From contig CALNHX010003622.1 of the NCBI GenBank assembly GCA_940337035.1, forward strand, positions 62,001 through 126,000: a DNA stretch of 64,000 nucleotides, read 5' to 3'. Positions 20,957-32,007 of this stretch are shown piece after piece. Made by a program: the position numbers and the translations under genes. The stretch is from Agriotes lineatus (Eukaryota; Arthropoda; Insecta; Coleoptera; Elateridae). The notes under the pieces are model-generated. The model was not told the origin of the DNA. It did not search any database and saw nothing but the letters and a program-made list of their open reading frames with translations. Position 1 is the first letter of the stretch. Each line of letters starts with the position of its first letter.

Positions 20957-23586
20957 CGACACCTAAAATCTGTTTGGGCCCTTTTATTCGGTATATATAG
21001 GGTATGTTTTTAGCAAAGTTTTGTTCGAGTTCTATGTGCAGTATCCGAGTTGCAAAATTATAATTTTATTTAGGCGGGGGTGGTTTACTCGCTATGTGGA
21101 GTACCGCAACTAAAATCTGTTTGGGCCCTTTTATTCGGTATATATAAGGTATGTTGTTAGCAAAGTTTAGTTCGAGTTCTATGTGTAGTATCCGAGCTGC
21201 AAAATTCTAATTTCATTTAGGCGGGGGTGGTTTACCCGCTATGTGGAGTACCGCAACTAAAATCTGTTTGGGCCCTTTTATTCGGTTTATATAGGGTATG
21301 TTGTTAGCAAAGTTTCGTTCGAGTTCTATGGGTAGTATCCGAGCTGCAAAATTCTAATTTTATTTATGCGGGGGCGGTTTACCCGCCATGTGAAGTACGG
21401 CAACTAAAATCTGTTTGAGCCCTTTTATTCGGTATATATAGGGTATGTTTTTAGCAAAGTTTCGTTCGAGTTCTATGTGTAGTATCCGAGTTGCAAAATT
21501 ATAATTTTATTTAGGCGGGGGTGGTTTACTCGCTATGTGGAGTACGGCAACTAAAATCTGTTTGGGCCCTTTTATTCGGTATATATAGGGTATGTTGTTA
21601 GCAAAGTTTAGTTCGAGTTCTATGTGTAGTATCCGAGCTGCAAAATTCTAATTTTATTTAGGCGGGGGTGGTTTACCCGCTATGTGGAGTACCGCAACTA
21701 AAATCTGTTTGGGCCCTTTTATTCGGTATCTATAGGGTATGTTGTTAGCAAAGTTTAGTTCGAGTTCTATGTGTAGTATTCGAGCTGCAAAATTCTAATT
21801 TTATTTAGGCGGGGGTGGTTTACCCGCTATGTGGAGTACGGCAACTAAAATCTGTTTGGGCCCTTTTATTCGGTATATAAAGGGTATGTTGTTAGCAAAG
21901 TTTCGTTCGAGTTCTATGTGTAGTATTCGAGCTGCAAAATTCTAATTTTATTTAGGCGGGGGTGGTTTACCCGCTATGTGGAGTACGGCAACTAAAATCT
22001 GTTTGGGCCCTTTTATTCGGTATATATAGGGTATGTTGTTAGCAAAGTTTAGTTCGAGTTCTATGTGTAGTATCCGAGCTGCAAAATTATAATTTTATTT
22101 AGGCGGGGGTGGTTTACTCGCTATGTGGAGTACGGCAACTAAAATCTGTTTGGGCCCTTTTATTCGGTATATATAGGGTATGTTGTTAGCAAAGTTTAGT
22201 TCGAGTTCTATGTGTAGTATTCGAGCTGCAAAATTCTAATTTTATTTAGGCGGGGGTGGTTTACCCGCTATGTGGAGTACGGCAACTAAAATCTGTTTGG
22301 GCCCTTTTATTCGGTATATAAAGGGTATGTTGTTAGCAAAGTTTCGTTCGAGTTCTATGTGTAGTATCCGAGCTGCAAAATTCTAATTTTATTTAGGCGG
22401 GGGTGGTTTACCCGCCATGTGGAGTACGGCAACTAAAATCTGTTTGGGCCCTTTTATTCCGTATATATAGGGTATGTTTTTAGTAAAGTTTCGTTCCAGT
22501 TCTATGTGCAGTATCCGGGCTGCAAAATTCTAATTTTATTTAGGCGGGGGTGGTTTACCCGCTATGTGGAGTACCGCAACTAAAATTTGTTTGGGCCCTT
22601 TTATTCGGTATATATAGGGTATGTTTTTAGCAAAGTTTCGTTCGAGTTCTATGTGTAGTATTCGAGCTGCAAAATTCTAATTTTATTTAGGCGGGGGTGG
22701 TTTACCCGCTATGTGGAGTACCGCAACTAAAATTTGTTTGGGCCCTTTTATTCGGTATATATAGGGTATGTTTTTAGCAAAGTTTCGTTCGAGTTCTATG
22801 TGTAGTATTCGAGCTGCAAAATTCTAATTTTATTTAGGCGGGGGTGATTTACCCGCTATGTGGAGGACGGCAACTAATATCTGTTTGAGCCCTTTTATTC
22901 GGTATATATAGGGTATGTTTTTAGCAAAGTTTTGTTCGAGTTCTATGTGTAGTATCCGAGCTGCAAAATTCTAATTTTATTTAGGCGGGGGTGGTTTACC
23001 CGCCATGTGGAGTACGGCAACTAAAATCTGTTTGGGTCCTTTTATTCGGTATATATAGGTTATGTTTTTAGCAAAGTTTCGTTCGAGTTCTATGTGTAGT
23101 ATTCGAGCTGCAAAATTCTAATTTTTTTTAGGCGGGGGTGGTTTACCCGCCATGTGGAGTACGGCAACTAAAATCTGTTTGGGCCCTTTTATTCGGTATA
23201 TATAGGCTATGTTTTTAGCAAAGTTTCGTTCGAGTTCTATGTGTAGTATCCGAGCTGCAAAATTCTAATTTTATTTAGGCGGGGGTGGTTTACCCGCCAT
23301 GTGGAGTACGGCAACTAAAATCTGTTTGGGCCCTTTTATTCGGTATATACAGGGTATGTTTTTAGCAAAGTTTCGTTCGAGTTCTATGTGTAGTATCCGA
23401 GCAGCAAAATTCTAATTTTATTTAGGTGGGGGTAGTTTACCCGCTATGTGGAGTGCGGGAATTAAATTCGGTTTGGGCCCATTTGTTCGGTATATAGAGG
23501 GCAGGTTTTTAGCAAAGTTTGTTTCGGGGTCTATGTGTAGCATTCGAGCTGAAAAATTATTATTTATTTTGCCCGATATGTGAAGT
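20957..23586 (-). repeat. 147-bp satellite array, right arm (about 18 monomers)
   Basis: This array has the same monomer as the left arm in opposite orientation. GCAACTAAAATCTGTTTGGG recurs every 147 bp (about 20961, 21108, 21255, 21402, 21549 and onwards to 23460). Monomers alternate between small variants (GTATGTTGTTAGC versus GTATGTTTTTAGC; AAAATTATAA versus AAAATTCTAA), showing local homogenisation of neighbouring units. The outermost monomer is the most diverged, mirroring the left arm. Confidence 0.95.
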
Positions 23587-23771
23587 ATCTTTTTATGCGC
23601 CGGCATTTCTCATGTGTAGCACCTAAAAAGCTTTATTCGGTTCGCAAATTCCTTAAGTGATTTGAATGTGGTATTAGTTTCATTCTCTATAATTTTTTGT
23701 ATATCTATGAGCTCTTCGGCAATGTTCGTCACTTTTGGCTGCTACCTTCTGGCTGCCATCTTCACACCGGT

Positions 23772-23780
23772 ATTACTGAT
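23772..23780 (+). repeat. 9-bp target-site duplication, right
   Basis: ATTACTGAT follows the terminus CACACCGGT and is identical to 14730-14738. Confidence 0.85.
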
Positions 23781-24160
23781 TAGTTACGAAAAAACAATGG
23801 AGCAATTAGGACTAAGTGCCAACATACGCAGAAGGAGAAAAAGGAAATATATATAGGCATTGTGTTCCCAGTGGAATTGAAGCTTTATTCTAAAGCTTTA
23901 CAATCTATTTGTTATGGTGGATTAGTTCTAATTTTACCCATAGAAGAAGTGACACTGGGACAAGCGCGACTAAATCCCAACATACGAAGAAGAAAAAGAT
24001 GTATGTAAAATTGTATTTCCATTGAACTTGATCCGATTTGATTTGAAGCTTTACAATCTGTCTGTTGATGTGGATTAGTCCTAATTTTACCCGTAAAAAA
24101 GGATACAATGCAACAATTAAGACTAAGCCCCAAGATACGAAGAAAAAGAAGAAGATATAT
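23781..24160 (+). repeat. LINE-tail-like ~150-bp repeat cluster
   Basis: A partial and two further copies of the ~150-bp unit described at 10404-10640 are recognisable by ACAATGGAGCAATTAGGACT, CCAACATACG.AGAAG and GGATTAGT.CTAATTTTAC blocks. Frames across these copies are AT-rich and not real genes. Confidence 0.6.
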
Positions 24161-25925
24161 ATGGACCAATTCAATAAGCACAGAGTTGGGGTGTTTTATG
24201 TACCTGCAATGTTAAACTAAAAATTCAAACAATAAATGCGTTGATAATGAGATGCGAGAGGTAATGATGTAGTTGAGTAAGGAACGCAGAAGGCAGAGCT
24301 CGTTTTCACAGGGGTGGAAATTGACTTTTAAATAAATAAAAATACTGGTTTGTGCATAATAGAAAGCCGAACCGAAAGAAATTAATAGACACAAAAGGGT
24401 TTGCTATGTGCAGGTTAAAAGAAGCGTAGTTTTTTATTAAATGTCAATAAAAGTGAAATTTGTGAGGAATCTAAAAGGCAAAGAAAGATAGAATCAAATA
24501 ACAGGACATTGCAAAAGAGTAATTTGAGAAGCAGGCAGCAGGACATGAACGAAGCAAATGAGAAGTAGTGAACTCGAATAAATCAGTGCATTTAAAATTA
24601 AAATTAGTGCAAAAGCAGAGCAATGGTTAAAATTAAAGGTATGTGCGCCCAGCGCTACCGAAATAATTTTAGATGAAAGAAAAGACAATAACTTTTTATA
24701 AGAAAAATGTAAAATAGAATTATGTATTCAAATTTATTTCCATTTTGTACTTTAAGTTATCAAACATAATTTCCGTTAATATTGTTTCATAGCAACCAGA
24801 TTCATTTTTGTTTAATAACGAGAGAGAACAATTGAAAATTAATTACTTGACTGTTTGTTGAAATTTGTGCTCCATATTTTTATACAATTTTGATAATAAA
24901 CGTGTTTTCCAAGCTATAAAAAGTAACCGTTTATTGCCCAAGTGCCAGTGTCCAAGTGGGTGTATTTTCAACAAGTTCCGTAACAAAAAACATACAAATT
25001 CCATAATCCCATCTTCGAGGAAATTGGGGCCGATCAACTCCATTTTGCGAACTTCGACTACGGCCAAGAGGAGCATCGGAGCCAAGAGATCAGCAGTCTA
25101 CGGCAGAGAACAGGTCTGCAAGAACGTCTTCAGCAGATTTGGCAGCAAGAGGACCAAGAATATCGGAGAAAATCCAACGGCGTCATTTCCAGAGAGGGCG
25201 ATTCAGTCTAACGAATTTTTATAAGGTACGATTTAGCCTAAAGAAGTTAGTATCAGCGTCCGGAAAACGAGGTGCATATGACATCAAACCTTGTTAAAGA
25301 AGAGGAGATCCTTTGCAAGGCTCTAGCTAAGCCGCATTTTAAGTAATTAGCCCGGCGTCAGTAAAAACCGTGGTTTGGCGGAAGTTGAAACTGTGCAGGA
25401 AGCGCCCAGAAACAGTTGCCAAAATTTGGACGGCGTCTGTTTTTATTTGTCGCCAAGCGCAAAATTTTGAATAATTATCTTGCGAATTCTCATATTTCAC
25501 CAGTCTTATAACTTTGAAAGCATCGCTGTGTGCACTAGTCAACCGATTTATGATTTGACAGATTTGTGGACCTTCAGCGACCACGTATTTGAACTACTGA
25601 CTGTGTATAGTACCATTTCAGATCAATTTTAAAATACAGTCGACTTTGGAACTCACCCTGAGATTAAAGAGCTTGTAATCTACCGAGAGCTAGCGTTTTT
25701 CTAATTAATTGCAGTTGAACAAAATATAAAGAGGGGCCTACAACCATTTATTTTGTGCCCCAAATCAGTACATTTCATATTTTAACCAGCCTAGTAATTT
25801 AATGACAAGCAAAGTTTGAACACAGTAAAATATTAAACAGTGAATTGTGTATTTGGATTTGGCTCTAACTTATACAAAATACAATTAAACAAAACAATTA
25901 AACTAAGTAATTAGAGAGCTTATTC
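24161..25925 (+). repeat. diverged ~1.7-kb duplicated unit, copy A
   Basis: Colinear with 26670-28270. Matching anchors include CAATAAGCACAGAGTT (24169) with CAATAAAGCACAGAGTT, GACACAAAAGG.TTGCTATGTGCA (24390) with the same text at 26877, AAATTTGTGCTCCAT (24860) with 27335, and AAAATATAAAGAGGGGC (25720) with 28083. The unit has no strong coding signal. A stretch at 24865-25224 is the best open frame but is not preserved as a frame in copy B. Retroelement origin (LTR or leader) is possible but unproven. Confidence 0.6.
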
Positions 25926-26660
25926 CATCTCAATATATGCATTGTGTTCCCATTAGAATGTAATCGCTTTATTTGGCAGCTTTACAATCCATTTTTTACT
26001 TTCCTCGTCTAAACGACGAAGGAAGTATTGCAATCACGAAAAAATCACCTTCCCAGATCTTCACGTTTCAGGGTCCATAAATGACGAAAAACTGGTTTTC
26101 TCAATTCCGTCTGTCTGTTTGTTCAGCTGTCTGTTGGCGGTATAACTCAAAAACTATTTGTTGGAAGAAGACGATATTTTCCATGCAGATTATATGTCTA
26201 CCTGACAAGTGTCGGAGAAATATGTACGGAGTGAAAATTGATCAAATTCGCGAAAGGGAAGTTTCGTGTAAATCCCTTTCCACATGTTTTTGAGATGAAT
26301 TAGATTGCATTTATCCCATAGAAGGAGAGGCAATGGAACAAACATGACTAAGTTCCAACAGACAAAGAAGAAGAAGAAGATATATGTGATATGTCGCAGC
26401 GGAATCCAACCGTTTCATTCTGTAGCTTTGGAATCAATTTTTTATGATGGATTAGTCCTCATTTTACTCATATAAGGGAAGAGAATGGACCAAGCAGGAC
26501 TACATTCAACATACGAAAAAGAAGAATTGGAATTTAACCGCTTCAATGTGAAACTTTATAATATATTTGTTGATGTGGATTAGTCCTCATGTCACCCATA
26601 GAAGAGAAAACAATGTAACAACCAGGACTAATCCCAACATACAAAGAGAAAGAAGAAGAT
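25926..26660 (+). repeat. LINE-tail-like repeat cluster with an inserted dispersed repeat
   Basis: At least three copies of the ~150-bp tail unit. The first is split near 26000 by a ~290-bp dispersed repeat (26005-26295) that has a second, inverted copy at about 56300-56560. The tail unit continues after the insertion with AGAAGGAGAGGCAATGGAAC. Confidence 0.55.
26005..26295 (+). repeat. dispersed repeat, copy 1
   Basis: Shares with the reverse complement of 56300-56560 the order CTTTCCTCGTCTAAA, TCTTCACG.TT, CAAAA.CTATTTGTTGGAA and GATTA.ATGTC.ACCTG. The shared edge inside a tail repeat marks it as an insertion. No coding capacity. Confidence 0.5.
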
Positions 26661-26669
26661 ATATTGAAA

Positions 26670-28270
26670 TGGTTTTAAGCCCACAATTTGGCTGTTTGCA
26701 GTGCGAAATATTTAACCAAGTCAATAAAGCACAGAGTTAAGATATTTTATATAATTGCAATGTTAAACAATAAACAAAGCATATCTCAGAGGGTTTGAAT
26801 TTGAGGTTTCAGTAAAATAATATAATCAAAATGATAGGTTTGTGCATATTTAAAACTAGACCAAACGAAAGTAATTGACACAAAAGGTTTGTTATGTGCA
26901 TACTAAATGAGCAAACGCAAAGGCTAGTGAAAAGGCGAGAAATCTGAAAGGTAAATGAAAGCAAGATAAGGAAATAGAAAATTGCAAAGAGCAATCCAGA
27001 ATTAGGCAATGGAAGAGAAGAAAGGCAAGTGAGGTGAACTCAAATACCAGTGTAATGAAATACAAAGTGCAAAAAGAAGAGCAGTGATTTAAAAAAACGT
27101 TTGTGTGTGTAACGAGAAGGAACAATACTAGTTATAAGCAAAAGACAATATTTAGATTTAAGAAAATGTTAATTTCAGATTTATGTATTCAAACTTTACT
27201 CCGTTCATAGTTATTTGCTATCAAAACTAATTTCTAATTAATAGCAGAAGATTACGGTAACAGAGCAACGTGCTGCCGTTTTGTTGTTAATATAAGGAGA
27301 ACAATTGAATAAATTATTTGAAGCTTGGGAAAATTTGTGCTCCATTTTAAATTAATGTTTTTACTATAATAAAAGTGTTTTACAGATATAAAGATTGGTC
27401 CATTTTATTGTACAAGTGTTGGGCCACTCGTTTGTGTAGCGTACCACGAGGTAAAATTAAAATTGGTCCAATTCGTTTCCGAGTGGGAACGGCAGCCGAT
27501 CACCTGAATTTTCCGAAGTTCGTCTACGACCAATTTAAGCATCGGAACCCAGAGGTCAGCAATCCAGTACATCAGCAGAGTGTGCGAGTACAGCTAATTT
27601 CAAAAAGGTAGGAGCGGCCTGTAATTCTAGTGTTGGAGTTCAGAAAACGATTTAAATACAAGAATAAACCTTGCTGAAGAGGACCAGCGCATTTCCAAGA
27701 GTCCAAATACTCCGTGGGCTTCGCAAATTGGACGGCGTAAACAAAATCTGCGTTTTAACGAAAGTTTAAGCATCAGTAAAAAGTGACCGTTGGCGTCTGT
27801 TCTACGTCATCTATAACAATGAAGTGGAGGTTTTGTTGCTAAGTAAAATATTCAAATTATTTGCATGACGCTTCCTTGCTTATTTTCAAGAACAGCTTTG
27901 TGTGTTTTATCTGTCAGATTGAGGTTACAAATATTAGCTACTAAAAGCGAGCATATGAGATACTTTGAGACAAATAGCCTAAAATTAAGGATACATTTTG
28001 AATATATTCAAATTGTGAACTCGCCTGAGAAAATAATTTTTGTGTTCTGCCGTGAGCTAGTATAAAACATTGCAATTCAATAAAATATAGAGGGGCATTT
28101 AACCATTTATTTAAATATTAATTGATACATTTCACTTCTTAACTAGCCTTAAGTTACTGACAGGCAAAAGTGAACACAGTGTAAATTAATATGAGAATTG
28201 TGTGGAGATTGCCCTAATTTAATATATTAATTTTGTATCCAAAATTAATAACAGACAAGCAGTTCATAAC
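26670..28270 (+). repeat. diverged ~1.6-kb duplicated unit, copy B
   Basis: Colinear partner of 24161-25925; the offset between matching blocks falls steadily from about 2.55 kb to 2.37 kb, so indels have accumulated. No intact gene. Both copies are flanked on each side by the ~150-bp tail repeats, so a larger unit (tail cluster plus body) was probably duplicated as a whole. Confidence 0.6.
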
Positions 28271-28274
28271 AATA

Positions 28275-29150
28275 TATAGGCATTGTATTCCCATTAGAAC
28301 TTCAGGGCTTTATTGCGCAGCTTTACAATCCATTTTTGGGATGAATTAGTTGTTTAGTTATTTTACACATAGAAGAAGAGCCAAGATAACAAATATTACT
28401 AAATCCCTGTATGCGAAAAAGACGAAGGAGAAGAGAGATAGGCATTGTATTTATCCAATCCATTCTGAAGCTTTGCAATGCATTGGGATGGATAGTCCTC
28501 ATTTTACTCATAGAGGAGAAGACACTGGAAAACAAGGCTAAGTCCCGTCATACGAAGAAGAAGAAGAAGATATACATATGCATTGTACTACCAGTGGAAT
28601 TTAACTACCGTATGATCGAAAACTTGAATCCCCCAGTGGAATGTGGAATTTCTTTTAAATTAAATGTATGGTGGCAGTGATGAGTAAAGATAATTAAAAA
28701 TATAACCTATACAATAGTGATAGAATCAGTTAACTTTAACAGAATGTTTAATACTGAACTAAAAGTGGTGTTATTAATGGGAAATTGAAGAAACCGCTTT
28801 GAATATCTGCAGTTCTTTTTATTATTAACATTGATAGATACCTTACTTAAATATCTTAAACAGTCAGAAGTAATATACGAATGGTACTTTTACTACCCAC
28901 GACTGCCAACATAAATTAAAAAAGCAATTCCACAGCCCTCTAGAGGATAAAAGTGTTTTATTGTACGATATTTCATTCTGCCGCTTTACGATTCATTTAT
29001 TGAGGCGGATTAATTCTCATTTTACCCTTAGACGGAGAGACTGGAATAAGTAGGACTAACTCTCAACACACAAAGAAGATGAAGAAGACATACAGGTGAT
29101 GTATTCCCAGTGGAGTTCAACCGTTTTATTCTGAACCTTTGTATTTGAGC
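28275..29150 (+). repeat. LINE-tail-like repeat clusters and spacer
   Basis: Copies of the ~150-bp unit at about 28275-28600 and 28920-29150 (CATTGTATTCCCATTAGAA; CTTTACAATCCATTTTTGG; ATTTTACCC.TAGA.G.AGAGA). Between them, about 28600-28920, is unique AT-rich DNA without a gene. Confidence 0.5.
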
Positions 29151-29533
29151 GTCTGATTTTGCTGCCTTTACTAATTTGATGCATTCTATGCTGTCTCCTT
29201 TCTTCAATTTTGTACTCTTATCTTTACCTCTTGCAGGTTTTTTGGATTTCATCGTGTCATCTTATTCTTGGCTATCTTCTTGTTTTACTTTTATAACCCA
29301 AGCATATTAGACAAATTTTAAGGAAAATATAAAAAAAGGTAGTCCTGATTTCTGGCACAAATGTTTCTTAGTAGGTACTCTAAAAGTGACCCTTAAGAAA
29401 GTTCCCGTCTCTAGGGTGCCGGCGTCGTAGTTTTTTGGAGCAAGAAGCATACGAAGAAACCGCATGTCTATTAGAAATAAACTGCTTAATTACAGGTCTA
29501 AAGAGTAGCTTCAGCACTGCGAAAACATTAAGT
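29151..29533. other. non-coding spacer
   Basis: No gene or repeat recognised. A minus-strand lysine-rich frame at 29028-29252 overlaps tail repeats and is not credible. Confidence 0.4.
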
Positions 29534-29671
29534 ATTATAGTGCACCCAGAATGTGTAGTTCAAAACGTGACCACCGAACTTCTGTAGATGGCGCCAAGTG
29601 GAATTATAGTGCACCCAGAATGTGTAGTTCAAAACGTGACCACCGAACTTCTGTAGATGGCGCCAAGTGGA
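29534..29671 (+). repeat. perfect 69-bp tandem duplication
   Basis: The unit beginning ATTATAGTGCACCCAGAATG and ending GGCGCCAAGTGGA is present twice without a mismatch (29534-29602 and 29603-29671). 69 is a multiple of three, so the duplicated frame stays open, which explains the 142-codon open frame here; no domain is recognised in it. Confidence 0.85.
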
Positions 29672-29833
29672 CAAGCCGCCACTGTGCTAAAATGCTTGGA
29701 AATTTTGCAAAGTGGAAAATCGCCACCTTACGCCAAAACCAAATAGCGCATGAAGGTGCTCGGGACCTTAGCAACAACTTTGCCCCCTTTCAAAATTTCG
29801 ATATCTGTAGCCGTTCGAAAGTTACAGGCGATC

Positions 29834-29890
29834 CAGACAGACAGACAGACAGACAGACAGACGGACAGACAGACAGACGGACGGACGGAC
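29834..29890 (+). repeat. (CAGA)n/(CGGA)n microsatellite
   Basis: A run of CAGA/CGGA tetranucleotides following GTTACAGGCGATC, a context often seen in insect dispersed repeats. The AGTGCAAAATTATAG text downstream (about 29965) loosely mirrors ATTATAGTGCACCC at 29534, so 29534-29980 may be one small element. Confidence 0.7.
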
Positions 29891-29989
29891 AAAACGTTCG
29901 CATAAGTACGCTGAAGCTACTAATAATCACGGTAAAGTACCTTATCTGTACCTTAGCTGTTCGGAGTGCAAAATTATAGTTTTTTTTTT

Positions 29990-30594
29990 TGCAAAATTTG
30001 ATAAATATTGCCCTAGTTTTATGAAACCGTGTATAGGAGATGAAGCAATTTCAATTCCTACTAATAAACACGGTTTCTTAAAACTCAATTGAGGACATAA
30101 GTGGATAAAGGTGTCATGTTACATTTTATTTAAGTTGATATTTTTTGACAAAATGTCAAAATGTAGACTACTATATTTTTATACCGTGGTTGATTTATTT
30201 CAAAATCGCTGTAAATGGCCAAGATTTTTTTCAGGTACATGTGTCATGTACCGTTTTTTTTCTATTGGATAAAGGTGTCTGGATACTATAACACCTTTAT
30301 CCACCGAAATTTATTCAGAAGCCTGAGTGTACATGACACCTAAGTTTGAGGTTATGTCCGAGTTATTATGTTAAGAAGTGTGCAAGTGATTTCAATATTT
30401 TGATTTAAAATAGACTGAAAAAGTGCAACGTCTGGAGGAAAACATATTTGTTCTTTCTGGTGAAGCAGCCGCAAAAAATCACTTAAAAAGGTAAGAAATG
30501 AGGTTAGGATACTGATATATTAGGGTTTTGTTTGCTATTAGTCTTTGTGACCTCATCAGGTGCATGGTCTTTATTATTGGAAATATTAAATATA
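29990..30594. other. non-coding DNA with repeated GGATAAAGGTGTC motif
   Basis: GGATAAAGGTGTC occurs at about 30102 and 30267, its complement AACACCTTTATCC at about 30290, and GAATAAAGGTGTCCAG at about 34472. Possibly the subterminal or terminal motif of the element carrying the gene at 32008-34475. No gene in this stretch itself. Confidence 0.35.
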
Positions 30595-31322
30595 CAGTGT
30601 GTCCCCAGATAGGTGAAACGACTCTTGTAAAAGGTAAAAAAATTCTCTATTTAGATATTAATTTTTTGGGGTTCAGCCCTGCTTGGTTAAAGGCGAATTT
30701 CTAACATAATTTCAATTTTCAAAAATCAAGTATGCCATGGAAATTTTCAAAAAACCTATTTCTCTATATAGTAGCCTTTATGTAGCAAATACGACAAAAA
30801 GTTATTAAGAAAAGTTGTTTAGAATCAACATCTAGGCCCCTATACCAAATTTCAAAATCCTCGAACTCTGATCTCTCACATTTTATTTTATGTGTAGGTC
30901 CCATAACAAAGAATTTAACTTTTAACAAAGTTTTTTACTGGAATAAAAAATACTTTCATCAAAGTTTTTTATTTGATAATAAAAAAAACTTTATTAAAAA
31001 TAAAATTCTTTGATTTGGGAAATGAACATTAAAATAATGTGAGAGATCAATGTAGGCCGGGGATTTTGAAATTTGGTATGGGAGCCCAGATGTTGATTCT
31101 CAACCACTTTTCTGAATAACTTTTTGTCGTATTTGTCACATAAAAGGCACTTTACTATGCAGAAAAATGGGTTTTTTGAAAATTTCCAAGGCTTAGGTAA
31201 TTGATTTTTTAAAACTAAAAATTATGTGAGACATTTGCCTTTAACCAAACAGGGCTGAACCCCAAAAAATTAAAATTTAAATCGAGAATTTTTTACCTTC
31301 CACAAGAGTCGTTTCCCCACTG
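30595..31322. mobile_element. palindromic MITE (728 bp) with TA duplication
   Basis: Begins CAGTGTGTCCCCAGATAGGT and ends with its near-complement, CGTTTCCCCACTG, flanked by TA on both sides. Inverted similarity continues through most of its length (AGGTAAAAAAATTCTC with GAGAATTTTTTACCTT; GGTTCAGCCCTG with CAGGGCTGAACC), giving a near full-length hairpin centred at about 30,960. TA target sites and CAGTG ends are typical of Tc1/mariner-derived MITEs. Confidence 0.85.
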
Positions 31323-32007
31323 TATATTAAAATTTCGATTTTTTTTAGTTTATACAAATAAGAAGGAATGAAAACAACTTCTATGTATATTGTGAATAAA
31401 AATATATTATTATTGATTACACTATTAAATTGTTTTAATTCTATTCCATTTTTTGTAAAATCATATATTAATCATAATATTATAATAATATAAATATTAT
31501 AATAAATTATCATTATTGTGTTCGTTTTATTAAAATTGATTTTATTGTTAGTGATATTATTTTATTAAATATATTAATGTTTTTTATTCATTTTATTTAA
31601 TATTTGAAGTAAAATTATTTGTTTATTTCAAAAAACCCAGCGAAACTAATTCATTATACATAACATGATTCCCGCTTACAAAATCTAATTAATTATGTAT
31701 GCAAAAAACTTACTGAAACAGTAAAATTATTTTAACTAATTAAAACTTTTTCAAGCCGATTCACTTCCAATTGAAACTTATTCAAAGAGTAAAACTGGGA
31801 GGAACGAACATAACCTATAAAAAATCGAATAAAAATATGCTTAAACTGATGCATTATGAAAACACTCATAACAGCTTTTTATTGGTACGAGTATGAACTG
31901 CATGAAAATAATATAACAGATGTAACTAATATAAACGAATAGAAAAGCTTCATCAGGCAATTCGATTTTTCCGTATTTAATCTGATTCAAAACGCGTCCA
32001 ATCCGGA
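31323..32007. other. very AT-rich non-coding DNA
   Basis: Long A/T-rich stretch with no gene; near 31400-31620 it is almost only A and T. Confidence 0.45.

Larger units (their letters stand above)
14739..23771. mobile_element. 9-kb foldback element with satellite arms
   Basis: The element spans 9,033 bp. Each end starts ACCGGTGTGAAGATG and continues as ~185 bp of near-identical unique sequence (differing by only a few bases), then enters a tandem array of a 147-bp monomer. The arms run towards each other: 14739-16664 on the left and 20957-23771 on the right. The ~4.3-kb middle contains remnants of BEL, mariner and LINE elements, a Ulp1-like protease end and a spliced helix-turn-helix-like gene. 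Long terminal inverted repeats made of tandem monomers and a 9-bp duplication match the Foldback class described in Drosophila, whose autonomous partner encodes a MULE-type transposase. No such transposase is seen here, so this copy is presumably mobilised in trans. Near-identity of the outer arms and an intact duplication suggest that it is not very old. Confidence 0.85.

Noticed and set aside
23905..24181. Overlapping minus-strand hydrophobic frames
   Set aside because: Derived from two tandem copies of the AT-rich ~150-bp tail repeat.
29551..29979. 142-codon frame
   Set aside because: Produced by an in-frame 69-bp duplication plus a CAGA microsatellite; no domain.
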